Part shown: positions 35,148 through 46,065 of the stretch, piece by piece | How the letters are laid out: each line of letters opens with the position of its first letter | Numbering within the stretch: the stretch's first letter is position 1 | From: Podaxis mareebaensis | Taxonomy: Eukaryota; Basidiomycota; Agaricomycetes; Agaricales; Agaricaceae | Assembly: GCA_018524725.1 (NCBI GenBank) | Contig: JAEUWP010000213.1 | Span: 1-64,000, forward strand | DNA: 64,000 bases | Direction of reading: 5' to 3' | Program-made: the position numbers and the translations under genes | The notes under the pieces: model-generated | Seen by the model: the letters and a program-made list of their open reading frames with translations, nothing else | Databases searched by the model: none | What the model was told of the DNA's origin: nothing

Positions 35148-36743
35148 ATGAATCCGGACGAGGAGTTCGTCAATTCCTTCCACACGTCGCTTAACCTGGA
35201 CGTGCCTCAGGATCCACAACACTTTGCCACAATTCATGACCTTCCGACAGAGCTTCTCGTGCGCATATTCTATGCTGCCACGGAGTTCCGTTACTCCCGC
35301 CTCACTCTCAAAGAAGCAACCCTGATGCTTCTGGCCATATGTCGCGTCTCTCATTACTGGCGAGCAATCGCGTTTTCCATCCCCGAGTTGTGGGGAAGGC
35401 TGATTAATGTTGTAGGATCCTCAGATGACCAGATGGCAGACTTTTTGGAGTGGTCAAAGCCAAAACCAATCGAGGTCTTTATCGATGGTGAATCGGAGTC
35501 CCGTCCCACCAGTGCACAGTTACGAGGGATGCAAAATCGGTTCACTCGCGTGCTTGTGGAGCTTGATCGCATCTCCTACCTTGTGATCCGTCGCTTCCAC
35601 CTGACAGAGGGTCACTTCAAACAACTACACCAGTCAGCGCCGGCTTTGGACCTATTTGCATTCGAAGGCAATAGTATGGGCCCTGTGCGCCTGCCACCGC
35701 AATTGTTCAGTAATGATGCACCTCAACTGCGGTCTCTTCGCCTTGTCTCCGCATTGGTAGACTTTGAACAGGTGTCCTACCCTGCTCTTGCAGAACTGAC
35801 TGTGGAGGATATTCGAGATCCTTTCTCGCCACCAAGCCGTACCTGGCTCATACTGCTTTCCCGTCATCCTCGCCTCGAATCCTTAAAGCTGTCGTACGCG
35901 ATTTCTGTCCGTTACACCGATACAATGGAATGGTCTCCAACAGTCTGTTTGTACTCTCTGCGACAATTCACCTTGATCGACGACGCAACTGCTTGTGCAC
36001 ACATCCTTTCCAAGGTTAAACTGCCAAATGGTTGTAGGATCAGTGTGTGTTCAGGTCTTGACACCCACGAAGGTCTCGAACTGCTGCAAAATGCATTTTC
36101 GGCCTTGATATCCACCCGTTTGTGCGACAATCTCCAAATCTCGTTGACGGGGGCCGCAATTGCTTTCTCTAACGCCATCAATGACGAACGAGAATTGCCT
36201 CAACAGACCGCCTATTTTCTGTTTAAATTCCAATGGCAATCCAGTTTCGAGCATTTCGGAGCGTTAAACCTTCCTCGGTCACTTTTCGATTTTATGCCAG
36301 AGATTTACCTCGTGGGCGTGAAGACTCTCCGTATCATCCTCTCACCAATCAATGGCCGGTACCCGTTCGATGACGACGCACTATTCTCGTTCTTAAGAGA
36401 ATGGATACAACGCCTGGATTCGGTGAAGCACCTCATATTGGAGATGTCCGCAATGGATGCCGTCCTCGATCTCATCAGCGACTATGGTGATAACGACGAA
36501 ATCGAAGACGAGGAAGGGTTTCGACCTCAGTCGATTTTATTCCCTTCGTTGGAAGGCATAGAGGTAGTGGAAACAGCGGGGGAAGAGTTGGACTGGGGTG
36601 CGTTTATATCCTTTGCAGAGTGGAGAGAGGATATCCACCGCAAGGTTAGATATATAAGGGTGCCAAGAGCGGAAGTCGACAATTTGAGGTGGAAGGATGC
36701 ATTATTGATTGCGGATTTAGATATCGACATAATTCTGACGTAA
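35148..36743 (+). CDS. F-box domain protein
   Basis: Intronless, 531 residues from the ATG at 35148; an upstream GTG extension is in frame but is not a start. The N-terminal F-box spans roughly residues 26-85: IHDLPTELLVRIFYAA, then LAICRVSHYWRAIAFSIPELW, the pattern of the large basidiomycete F-box families. The remainder resembles the variable leucine-rich region of such proteins, with recurring LRSLRL- and LESLKL-like words and an acidic stretch (DNDEIEDEEG) near residue 450. F-box proteins bind SKP1 and present substrates to SCF ubiquitin ligases. The target is unknown. No disruption seen. Confidence 0.85.
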   Translation: MNPDEEFVNSFHTSLNLDVPQDPQHFATIHDLPTELLVRIFYAATEFRYSRLTLKEATLMLLAICRVSHYWRAIAFSIPELWGRLINVVGSSDDQMADFLEWSKPKPIEVFIDGESESRPTSAQLRGMQNRFTRVLVELDRISYLVIRRFHLTEGHFKQLHQSAPALDLFAFEGNSMGPVRLPPQLFSNDAPQLRSLRLVSALVDFEQVSYPALAELTVEDIRDPFSPPSRTWLILLSRHPRLESLKLSYAISVRYTDTMEWSPTVCLYSLRQFTLIDDATACAHILSKVKLPNGCRISVCSGLDTHEGLELLQNAFSALISTRLCDNLQISLTGAAIAFSNAINDERELPQQTAYFLFKFQWQSSFEHFGALNLPRSLFDFMPEIYLVGVKTLRIILSPINGRYPFDDDALFSFLREWIQRLDSVKHLILEMSAMDAVLDLISDYGDNDEIEDEEGFRPQSILFPSLEGIEVVETAGEELDWGAFISFAEWREDIHRKVRYIRVPRAEVDNLRWKDALLIADLDIDIILT

Positions 36744-37908
36744 TGTCTTAATATATCCATTGTCTGCTTAGCCTACGACGAAGCTCTCTCTTCGCGTTGA
36801 GATTAAGGAGTCTTTTGTTGAGCGGCCTTTACCACCGGCACTTATATTATTATCATTTGGACGACACAAATTACCTTGTCAAGTCATTTCTCAAACCCCC
36901 ACTACCAGCAAGCGCTTCCGAAAGCACCCGCATTCACCGCCCATATATTACCCCACTGTCTGCTTCGCTGTCAGTTGGACGTAAATCATGAAATGACTCG
37001 ACTCGAGGTCCTGCCACCCTGAGACTTTCCCACCGCCTAATGCCTACTACGTTCATGATTCCTTACAAAATGTGTCCCGTGGTCATCGCTCCTTACTCTT
37101 GTGACCCGCCGCGTATGAGTATGACAACAGAGTGGAAAGGGAGAGCTATGAATACGTTTATCTCGACAGTTCGTTGAAGGGCAAGTCTCGAAATGCGCAT
37201 AAAAATGGGAAGAACGTGATTGACATCTTCCCTTTTCCCGTTGCCTTCCACGTTGCATGTTGCATGAAGTATATGTGTTCCCACAGATTTTTGCATCATT
37301 CACTACGCCAAAAGATCGTGCTCCCGGCTCGCTACGGTGGACAGGACGACTGGTAGATGACAGTCCCAGTCTCTTAAGTGGTTGAATTAAGACTTCGGAT
37401 GATCTGACCCAATGAGGGGATTCCTTCGAGACTTTTTAGCGTATCTAGGCTACGGCCATGACGGCCTCATATGGTCAGCGAGTCTTAAGTACCAACATCG
37501 ACCGTTAGAATTAAGCATAGCACGACACACGCAACGTCTCGCACATGGCGGTCCGGAATTGTACGAGAATGTAAATCGCATCTAACACTTCAGTGATACG
37601 TCACGGACGACCTGGCATGCCAGATGGTCCTTTTTGACATTACAATGCAAGACGGCGACAGTTGAGTCCCCTTATATAGCTTTAGCTTTGGGGCTTATAC
37701 TTTGGAGGTAGACAGACACCTGTAAACGCTTGGCGCAGCTTTTCACCGAAGTCGGTGCGCAGCCGGCGATGCATTTCCTGGGCCTGTTTTCCTCTGGCGC
37801 AATTCTCAGATGTCCAATGTTCCGCACAATCCCCATGCCGAATTACCTCTCTCCGTCCATGTGACTAGTAAGCAGGATATTCAATGCTGGGCCTTTAGCA
37901 GGGATACA
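36744..37908. other. intergenic, no supported gene
   Basis: This 3-prime flank of the F-box gene holds short ORFs on both strands at 37037-37356 that overlap each other, without motifs. Confidence 0.45.
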
Positions 37909-37985
37909 TAAGGCGAAAGTGCAAATGTGGAAATGAAGGAGTTTGATGGAAATTCCTTCATTTCCACATGTGTGCTTTTGCCTTG
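37909..37985 (+). ncRNA. near-perfect long hairpin, candidate small-RNA precursor
   Basis: Arms 37909-37944 and 37950-37985 are inverted copies separated by a 5-nt loop (GATGG). The core reads TGTGGAAATGAAGGA and is matched perfectly. Of 36 positions, 35 can pair if the plus strand is transcribed, five of them as G-U; only one position cannot pair. On the minus strand the same five would be A-C mismatches. This asymmetry favours a plus-strand RNA hairpin. Alternatives are a small MITE-like palindrome or plus-strand C-to-T decay. No promoter or terminator is evident. Confidence 0.45.
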
Positions 37986-38264
37986 ACACGGCTGATCATT
38001 ACCATCCAGGGGGGAGGAGTGAATCGCGCCCGACGGCTGTCCTGCATGTCCAACGCCCCACCTCGGGCCTCGAAGACAACTTGGCCAAAGCCAGCGCATG
38101 ACAATGCGTTCACCTTAGCTGTTGGATGGCGGCCTAGGTCTTGACCCTCGCAGGCCTCAGTGGTCACAAGACGAGGCGTGTAAGGTTGGGACCTACGCGA
38201 AAACCCCGGTTATTAAGACTCGCTGGCTGTCACCGATTAACCCCTTGTGAGTTCTTGATACGCC

Positions 38265-38272
38265 TGTATATA
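38265..38272 (+). promoter_or_regulatory. TATA box of the secreted-protein gene
   Basis: TATATAAA about 50 bp before the start codon at 38322, preceded by CCTG. Spacing is typical for a fungal core promoter. Confidence 0.6.
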
Positions 38273-38321
38273 AATGCCACAACACTCGAACTGCCGCACT
38301 GACTGACATCGCCGTATCACC

Positions 38322-39020
38322 ATGCACCTCTCGTTCACGCTGTTCTCCCTCTCTTCGCTGATTGCGTATACATTCGCAACGGTGCTCATGCTTTATGACG
38401 GATCCCCGACATGTGAATCGTACTCCGGGCCGTATGAATGGAGCACGATTGAAGAATCCGACTTAAACACATGTATACCTTTGAACACGAGTCATGTCTA
38501 TAGCATCCACTTGGAATTCCTTGCACCCGCTGTTCGGTGTCACTGTATGTCCTCATCTTTAGTACGTTGGCTGACTAACTCGGGTGGTCTTGACAGTTTT
38601 CGCATATAACGCAACAACGTAAGATGTTGCATTGTGACTTGAGGTTCTCACTGATGACATCTTAGTGATCCCGGTAATACTTGCCCACCCAATCCCTTAT
38701 CCAATATTACTACACTCTCGACCCGAGGCTCTTGCTTTAAGTATCCAGGTTTCCCTATGAGTACGGTCACCGCTTCTTCCAATAGTCCTCTCGTGTTTGA
38801 CCACGTATTCTCTAGCTGCATTCAAGATAACTTGCGATTTGGAGTGATAAACACGAATGCCAGCCAGTCGTGTCTAAGAGCACCGGTCAGGAACCAAGGA
38901 TTGTGGGGTCTTAGCGCAAAAGTGCCGTTCCAGTTACGGGCGTTCCGAGCAGGCCCACTTGTTTATCCATTTTTTGCTATACATTGGCCCTTCAGAATGA
39001 CCCTGACAAACATGCCGTAA
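38322..39020 (+). CDS. small secreted cysteine-containing protein
   Basis: Exons 38322-38544, 38597-38618, 38666-39020; 600 nt, 199 residues. The N-terminus MHLSFTLFSLSSLIAYTFA is a clear signal peptide. The mature part has seven cysteines in its first 125 residues and four N-glycosylation sequons (NTS, NAT, NIT, NAS), as expected for an exported glycoprotein. No catalytic domain recognised. Both introns (52 and 47 bp) are GT-AG and in phase. The stop overlaps CCGTAAGT, itself a strong donor, so the C-terminus may continue into another exon; the last 40 residues fit the rest poorly. Effector or cell-wall roles are possible but unsupported. Confidence 0.65.
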
Positions 39021-39376
39021 GTCCGGAAGGACTCTAGCGGGCTAACAGTCTCTCGTTTGAGCGAATCACGTGAGGTCGTTGATACATCCAAGTCTCGAGA
39101 GAAGAGTACGTTAGTCAACTCCCGCCGCGGTTGTCAGTATAGTATGGTCTCGCTGCGGTACCTCTTCTTGTTTCATTGGACAAAACTTGTTCAAGTCCCT
39201 TTTCGTTAACCTTTTACCTTCGGTGCCACATCTCGGGAGCTGTTTGTTGTAGAAATCATGGCAATCGGCGGGACGGCTTGGCGACATAGTGAAGACTTGG
39301 CAACAGCGGGTCGCCTGTATCTTCTACACCTCTGAATTCACACCTAGTTATCCTACATTGTATGGACAAAATATAG

Positions 39377-40075
39377 CTAAAATTGATGAAAAAGGAGGGA
39401 AGCTTGGGAATCTTGATCCTGGGTAACCCTCTCTTGTGTCACGAGTTCAATGTCGGCTGTTTCGCCGTCTTCGCATTCTGGAAGCGCAATTGGCCTAATT
39501 CTCGGAGCTGACCAGTAATTGGGCTCCACTTCCAAGATTGGCTGAAGCCCCTCGTTGACGCAGCTCAGACGGGTGTGTCCATGATGCTGGAGCTCTTCTG
39601 GACTGAGGGCTTGGCTATCATCTTCCCGGATATCGGGTGAAGCTTCATCTATTGAAGAATGGGGACGATTTGCGAGGATCTCTGAGGTATCCTATCCAAT
39701 CCAAGCCCCCGTTAACTGAGTGGACACTCTAGTTAATGATAGTATCCTACCTTGGGAGTCTCGACCTGTCTGCCATCATCGTATGAGGATCGTGGTGTTC
39801 TATCCCTTCTGGTGATGGTGGTCTCCTCTGAATGATATGAATGAGAAAGTAGACTTTTTAGTGGTGAGCCGTACAACTGATGCTTACCGTGAATCTTTTG
39901 TTCGGGTGTTGCATTGCAAAATGGAGTAATGGGCGACTGCAGGGACCGGTATGTGTGAGCACCAGTTTGAGGACAAGAGCGTCGGAAGCGACAAGAGCGG
40001 GGGGAAACGCGTTGAAAAATGAACACAGGAGAATTGGAGCCATACCTTGTGATCTTCAACGCCTGGCGAGGGCAT
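39377..40075 (-). CDS. hypothetical acidic protein
   Basis: Exons 40046-40075, 39888-39936, 39751-39827, 39377-39691; 471 nt, 156 residues. The final exon is open for 315 nt with no ATG needed. Introns 39828-39887 and 39692-39750 are GT-AG and in phase. The first intron (109 bp) is long for this window. The C-terminal half is acidic and Gln/Glu-rich (REDDSQALSPEEL, ECEDGETADIEL, QERVTQDQDSQ). No family recognised. Coding-like minus-strand frames at 40166-40417 and 40447-40668 suggest upstream exons, so the true gene may begin near 40668. Confidence 0.55.
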
Positions 40076-41615
40076 TTCGGTAATCGTGAGCGACGGTATC
40101 GTGCCAGAAAACCTAACCCAACTTCAAGTTCACGAGGATACAAATATTGGAAGTCTAGTCAACAGTCACGGACTGTTAGCGTGCGAGCTACTAGATGAAG
40201 GGTGCAAGACGTCGGGGGGGGGCTGTTCCGAGTGAGGTCCCATGAGAGCGACCATTTCAAGAGCAACCCACACAGCGGCGATCTTTACAGCCACAATGTC
40301 GGGAAGTTCACTCACTACTTTTGTCGGGGAGGATTGTGATGAACAGATGCCAACGATTTGCGGCTCTTTATGTGTGGCCGTGTCTGGCAGAGAGATGTCT
40401 ATGGACCGGGACCTCAACGGCGTTAAAATGCACTAAATTAAATTATTCAATCCCACCATTCTAGGGAATAATGAATCCGAGCGCTTGAGTTTCTTGGGCG
40501 CCGCCAATACCCTGCACACAGCCCCAATACTAGTTTGAATCCAATCTTTGAGCCAACGAAAGGGAGTGACGCAGCGAGCATGTTTTGCCGACTCGGAGAG
40601 GCCCTTGTAAGGACTAACGTTCGATCTTCAACCCGACATGACAGTGACACTTCATATCCGCATTTCATCTAGAGGTCGGATCGGTTAACTCATTTGCCTC
40701 GTGTTGAGCGTTTGAAGGGGGACAAGATGAGCTTTTAGAATGGGGTACCGGAGCCTTGAGGCCTCGGTCCCTTTGGATAAATCAATGAATCTATTCATGC
40801 AGGTCAAAGTCAGGGTAGCAGCCGTAACTAAGTATACGACATGCATGAAACGCCCTAAACTGTAGACTCTTAGGCTATTGCTCTGGTATCATCGACAACG
40901 CCGTTCCGGCTGTTTACGATAGTCGTGCTGCTATAATAGAATAAGGGCCTTAGTCCGAAGTATACTCAGGTAAGGGTTAGTTTTTATGTCTCAATATGTG
41001 TGCGAGTAGCGTTTCTATGAGAACCTGGCCGCGAATGAATCAACATTCCTGCTAGATACTCTTAGGTAAGCTGCTGTAGTTGTCAACCAGGTCGCGGTGA
41101 CTCCGTGACTTGTTGTTATAATTCCGAGGATACAGTAGGATACAGTACATCAACGTTGTTCCGTTATTTTACGGAAAGAAATGATATAACGTTGAAATAA
41201 CTACATCCGCGTCCCGCTGGGAGTTTAGCTGTTGGAAAATCATAATGGATTGAATACAGTAGCAAAAATACGCACATTGTAAGTACTGTCCTGCTTGATT
41301 CGAGACGTTCAGTGCCATGACCTGCCAAGCGGTAGTAAGTTTTCAACCGCCGATTTTGTGACAGTAACGCTGACCCAACTAATCAACTACTGATTAGGGC
41401 AATGACTACCAAATCGGTACATACAATGTACCTATGATGATAGTTTTACAAATTGTATGAACGCTATGACGCTGATGAGAGAGAAGTGCTTCGTGCAATC
41501 TTGAGAAAACCTGAGTCTTCACTTCCAGCCTGTACATCTTCCGTGAGGCGGAAGTACTCACTTAATATTTCCAGGTTATGGTACCTGCGGCCACAGGATT
41601 TGGAAGAGAAAGAGG
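40076..41615. other. possible upstream exons, then intergenic
   Basis: The first 600 bp may belong to the preceding minus-strand gene. From about 40700 to 41600 I see no feature; the DNA is A/T-richer and carries only short frames. Confidence 0.35.
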
Positions 41616-41990
41616 TTAAATAACCGTAACATCCGACGTGGGCACTGGTCTGTAAGGGTTCGGTTCCGGCAATGATACAAAGGAAACCAAGCAGAGGTTA
41701 TGGAATCTTGGAGGAATAGGTGGCACGCACAGCCTTGTTACGTTGACCCCAAGTGCAGACTCCTCGTTCAGTCGTGTGACAGTCGGGGTCCAATCATCTC
41801 TCTTTAGATGGCTGTCTTCTGAGTTCCAAGAGATGCCTGCAAATATTTCCTTTCAAAAGAGTGAACCGGATTATCTCAAGCAATGAGAGGCGACCTTACA
41901 ATATAGATCCCAGGCTCACAGAACAGCTCCAGATTGAGTGACAGGCTGGGGAATACAATCTCAAAGTCAGTTAATATGTCGGGACTCCGA
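41616..41990 (-). CDS. 3-prime part of an unrecognised gene
   Basis: The last exon, 41616-41849, is 78 codons including the stop and is fully open without a start codon. It is joined in phase by a 50-bp GT-AG intron (41850-41899) to an exon ending in ELFCEPGIYI. The product has a Trp/Asn-containing segment (GISWNSEDSH) and a Pro-rich C-terminus (VPPIPPRFHN, PEPNPYRPVP). The 5-prime end is unresolved. A minus-strand ATG frame at 42071-42289 (MNVGVFSLSII) is a candidate start, but an in-frame stop near 41990 blocks simple joining. Confidence 0.45.
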
Positions 41991-42289
41991 TCTCAATCTG
42001 TAACAAAGTTTCATCAGTGAAACATCTGTCATTTAGGCAGATGTCTCATACAGCAACGCAGAGATAGCAACTATTCACTATAGTTCGGAGAATGGAAATT
42101 ACCCCCAACAGTCTGGTCCTCAACGTCGTTACCGCTGTAAAATAATTCAGAGTTTGGTCGCCGATGACTAGAATTCCCGACCACCACGCCTCGAAACCAC
42201 TCACCCCAATTCCCACTTGTGTCAATGTTTGTGGTCGGCTTCCTCAAGCCTTGCGTGATGATCGACAAAGAAAATACTCCCACATTCAT

Positions 42290-43859
42290 CCAAAGTTGTT
42301 TGAGGGCCCTGTGCTGAACGGAAGGTGTCCGTAGTCGCTTTTAAAGAAGTCGCCGGAATTACACAAGGACGAGGTTACATTATACAGATTTGGGCGCAGA
42401 TCTAGGCTCCCATCTCTGAGACCCTAGACTTAAATCAACCCTAAACGCTTCAAGGGGCATCGTTGTTCTTTCTCATGAGGTTGGCGAGGATCAATGCCCT
42501 CATGTTCACGTTTTTCTTAGTTCTTACACCTACATTATCCTTCTCTACATCACATTGATATGCCTACAGGTCCCATTTTAAACACTTGACTTGCACAACA
42601 GAAACTTGACAGCTGTCCGCTAGGCCAGGAGGCTCTTAGATAAACAAGCGCTGAAAAGGATGTGGCACCCCTTGTCATTAGGACTAACGACGCCACGACT
42701 GCGTGTAGACTCAGGGTTCACCATTACTATCGTCACAGCTTCGCAATAGAATTACTGAAATACCGGGATACCAGGTGATTAAAACATAGCCGGCTCACTT
42801 CATCAGAATAAATCTCTGCGGGACGCCAGAAACGCCCAACCAATAGAAGAAGAAAAAAAAAAACAAAGGAAGTATAATACAACGTTTGTGTGACTAGTTG
42901 TTAAGGCCTTTCGGTAAATTGTGACGCAACCTGAGCGTCAAACTTCAGTGTTAGGAACAGACTCTGCCATGGCGTATTCCATCATCCCTCTACGTCGATA
43001 ACAGTTTTCATTCACGCCGTTTTTAGAGTATGACTACACTGTTCACTGGCTTAATGCTTACCAGATCCCTGGATGTGCGACCGCGACGGAAGCTGTCGAG
43101 GTTTGAGGCTCTTGTTCCTACTTCGGAACAGCCAGCGTATTCTTCATGACATCCCAGGGACACACTGATCCTGGGGGGAGACACCTGGAATTCGACTTGG
43201 GGATTAGATACGATCGAGTCGTATCCCAGCACACATCCAAAGGGTGCTGCCAGCCTTAAGATGTATGCCGTGAAGTTGGTGCTGATCGCAAGTTCCATTG
43301 ATCCTGTGTTTCAAGAGTCAAAGGATTATGGGGAATGGACAAAGGGTGGGGTGGGGAACGGGTATAGGCCGACAGGTGGTCCTGCAGCGAGTTTCATCAT
43401 TCTTCTGCTCCATTCATTTTCGCGGTCCAGGCAGCTAGTACATCTAGTTCAATTCCTGTCTCGCGTTCAGTAATCTAAGATATGTCCAGGCAGTGCAAAT
43501 CAAAGTGACAGACTTAGGATTTCGTGGTTGTTAGGGAGTCTGTCGGTCCGTTATCTATGACGGTTTACGCTTGCCAGTGTCTTGGCTTCGTGACAGCTCG
43601 TTCAAGCAATGTGACCATCGTGGCTTCTTTCCGTGACCTCAACCTCACACGCTTTCTTCTAGGCAGCTACGGTTGCGTCGGTTCCCCGCTCACTCATTCT
43701 TAAGATTGGCATACCCAGGAGCTGTATAGCCCGCGGCGCCCCTCAGCATCCACCCTACGCTACCATAAAGACCCGGAAAGACACCCACGGCCCCGCTCAA
43801 GTTGATCTGTGTTTACGGACATAACCACCGCAGGTCCCTGTCCTGCTCCCTATCTAAAG
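42290..43859. other. intergenic; one weak ORF
   Basis: A minus-strand ATG frame at 43023-43298 (starting MELAISTNFTAY) ends in a good donor, GTAAGCATTA, and could be a first exon; no following exon was found. The last 100 bp before the P450 contain CCATAAAGACC, a weak TATA candidate at about 43763. Confidence 0.4.
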
Positions 43860-45704
43860 ATGTTTGATTCAACGTTTTGGGATGTCACCAAGGCTTCTCT
43901 TCTTGGTGCTGGTCTCAGTCTGGCACTGTTGGTGTGTTACCGACTATACCTACATCCTCTGGCCAAGTTTCCTGGACCTACTCTAGCTGCCATTTCCGAT
44001 TATTACACTGCATACTATGATATCTGGATGAGAGGCGGACTGGTCAAACAACTCGAGAAGTTGCACCAGATCTATGGTAAGCTGAGAACTGAGCTATATG
44101 TCAGGCTTACCCCCACCACCTCTCAGGTCCTGTGGTCAGAATCAGACCAAATCAGGTGAGCTTCCTTTACGACTCTTGATATGTCTCGGTAGTCACACAT
44201 CTCCAGCTACATTTCAACGACCCTCACGCTTTCGGCGACATTTATGGCTCCGGCACCAAGTTGACAAAATTCCCCCCGTTCTATGATTGCTTCAATGAAC
44301 GTCAGTCATCTTTCGGCTTCGCTGATCCGAAGGTGGCAAAGAAACGGAGAGATATCCTCTTACCATTGTTTTCACGTCGGGCAATTCTGAAGCTTGAAGA
44401 CGTCATACAGCACAGCGTGCGCCACCCTTCCTTTCCGACCTCTCACTCAACCCAACTCGTTGCCAGGTAAATCGACTAGTCCATGCGCTATTTACATATG
44501 CTAGGCCCAAGCCTTGTCCAGCAAACCTTCACTTTGCCCTCCACTCGACCACAATGGAGATCATCACATCCTACTGCCACGCAAATCCATTTAAAACCCT
44601 CGACGCTCCTGATTTCAAACATCCGGCCCTCATGACACTGTTATCTACGGGTGGTGTCTTCTTCCTTATGCAGCACTTTCCGTTCATAAGTCCTCTCGTG
44701 TTTGGTCTCCCATCGTCACTGAAGAGCCCGGAGATGATTGCCGTCGATAACCTCTTTAGGACTATCGAGGAGCAAATCGACAGAATACTCGCCAACCCCA
44801 TGTCCCTCGACGAAGTTGAACACGAGACGATATATCACCACCTCCTAAGCACGGAGAATGGTCGTCAACCCCCAAGTAGGCAATCGTTGCTGGATGAGGC
44901 ATCGGTCTTGATTGCAGCCGGCAGCGATACGGTCGCAAATACGTGTGCTATTGGAATGTTCTATGTATTGAGCGATCCGGGCATACATACACGGTTAGTG
45001 AAAGAGATAAAGGAAGTGTGGCCAGACAAAGATGCGAGGGTTGGCGTTCAAATCCTTGAGAAATTGCCATACCTGGTGACCTTCCTTCGTCCTTCGTTTG
45101 ATACATGCTAATCTGTGTCCTCATAGACTGCTGTTATTAAGGAATCGTTGAGATTCTCTCATGGTGTCGTTAGCCCTCTTCCGCGAGTCGTACATGAAAC
45201 TACCATGATCGGTGGACACCTGGTCCCTGCAGGTGTACGTCTAATTTAGACTTTATGTGTATCTCTCACTCGATCCTGTTTCCAGGCTGTTGTCGCTATG
45301 GGACAGACCTTTGTGCATAGGCATCCTGATATCTTCGCTGATCCTTTGACCTTTAATCCTGATCGGTGGCTTGGCAAAGAGTCTAGGGAACTTGATAACT
45401 ATCTCGTTGCTTTCTCGAAAGGACCGCGCATGTGCCTTGGCATCAAGTATGTCCCAGTATCAGTCGTCTTCATCCGAAGCCCACACATAGATTAGCTTGG
45501 CCTGGTGTGAACTGTATCTGATTTTCGGAAATCTGCTTCGGAGACTGGATATGGAAGTTTACGAAACTACGTATGTTGCCGTTATTTGCATAGGTTGGTT
45601 GCCATTGATCATTGAGTAGACTACTTGACTTCGATTTCATGGCGTTCTTAACGCCTAAATATCGCGGCTGTCTCCAAGTCCTTGTTCAAGAATCTGCCAA
45701 ATGA
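43860..45704 (+). CDS. cytochrome P450 monooxygenase
   Basis: Eight exons: 43860-44076, 44127-44155, 44207-44416, 44467-45075, 45127-45234, 45286-45446, 45496-45570, 45620-45704; 1494 nt, 497 residues, full length for the family. An N-terminal membrane anchor (about residues 10-30) is followed by the proline hinge FPGPTLA. The I-helix AGSDT lies at about 303-307, the K-helix ExxR as KESLR at about 360-364, and the heme loop FSKGPRMCLG with the axial Cys at about 441. It acts on the cytosolic face of the ER with NADPH-P450 reductase. The YRLYLHPLAKFPGP start and the VVRIRPNQLHFNDP segment are typical of fungal trichodiene-oxygenase-like CYPs. The substrate cannot be read from sequence. It is convergent with the FMO at 46066-48499. 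Confidence 0.93.
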
Positions 45705-46065
45705 AATGCACTCAAATTGCGTTTGTTTTGATTTATTCTATACTTTCCCTGCTTTTCCTCCTGGATGGCGTTTCGGATAAAGCTAACGGATGACAGCCCA
45801 AGGACGTTGGCATCACTCTCGAGAGTGCTTACCCCCCGAATCGTCGATAGTATATATACATTAAAGGTTGAGTCTATGCCTATCTGTTTTTCAGTACACA
45901 TTCGGCACCCGTCACTAAATAAGGTGTAATTCATACATTGGAAGCCGCTTCTCCGTTTCTTCAAATTCTTTCCTTATACCTTTGGCCGAAGATGCCTTCC
46001 TCGATTGCTTTAATTTCTAAATTTTTCTCGTGTCACCAACCACGCGGATGTAAGGAGCCAAGGGT
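45705..46065. other. P450 / FMO convergent spacer
   Basis: The 361 bp between two convergent stops presumably contain both polyadenylation regions. No gene. Confidence 0.6.

Noticed and set aside
37909..37985. Simple transcription terminator hairpin
   Set aside because: Bacterial-type terminators do not apply to fungal Pol II genes, the stem is far longer than needed and no U-run follows.
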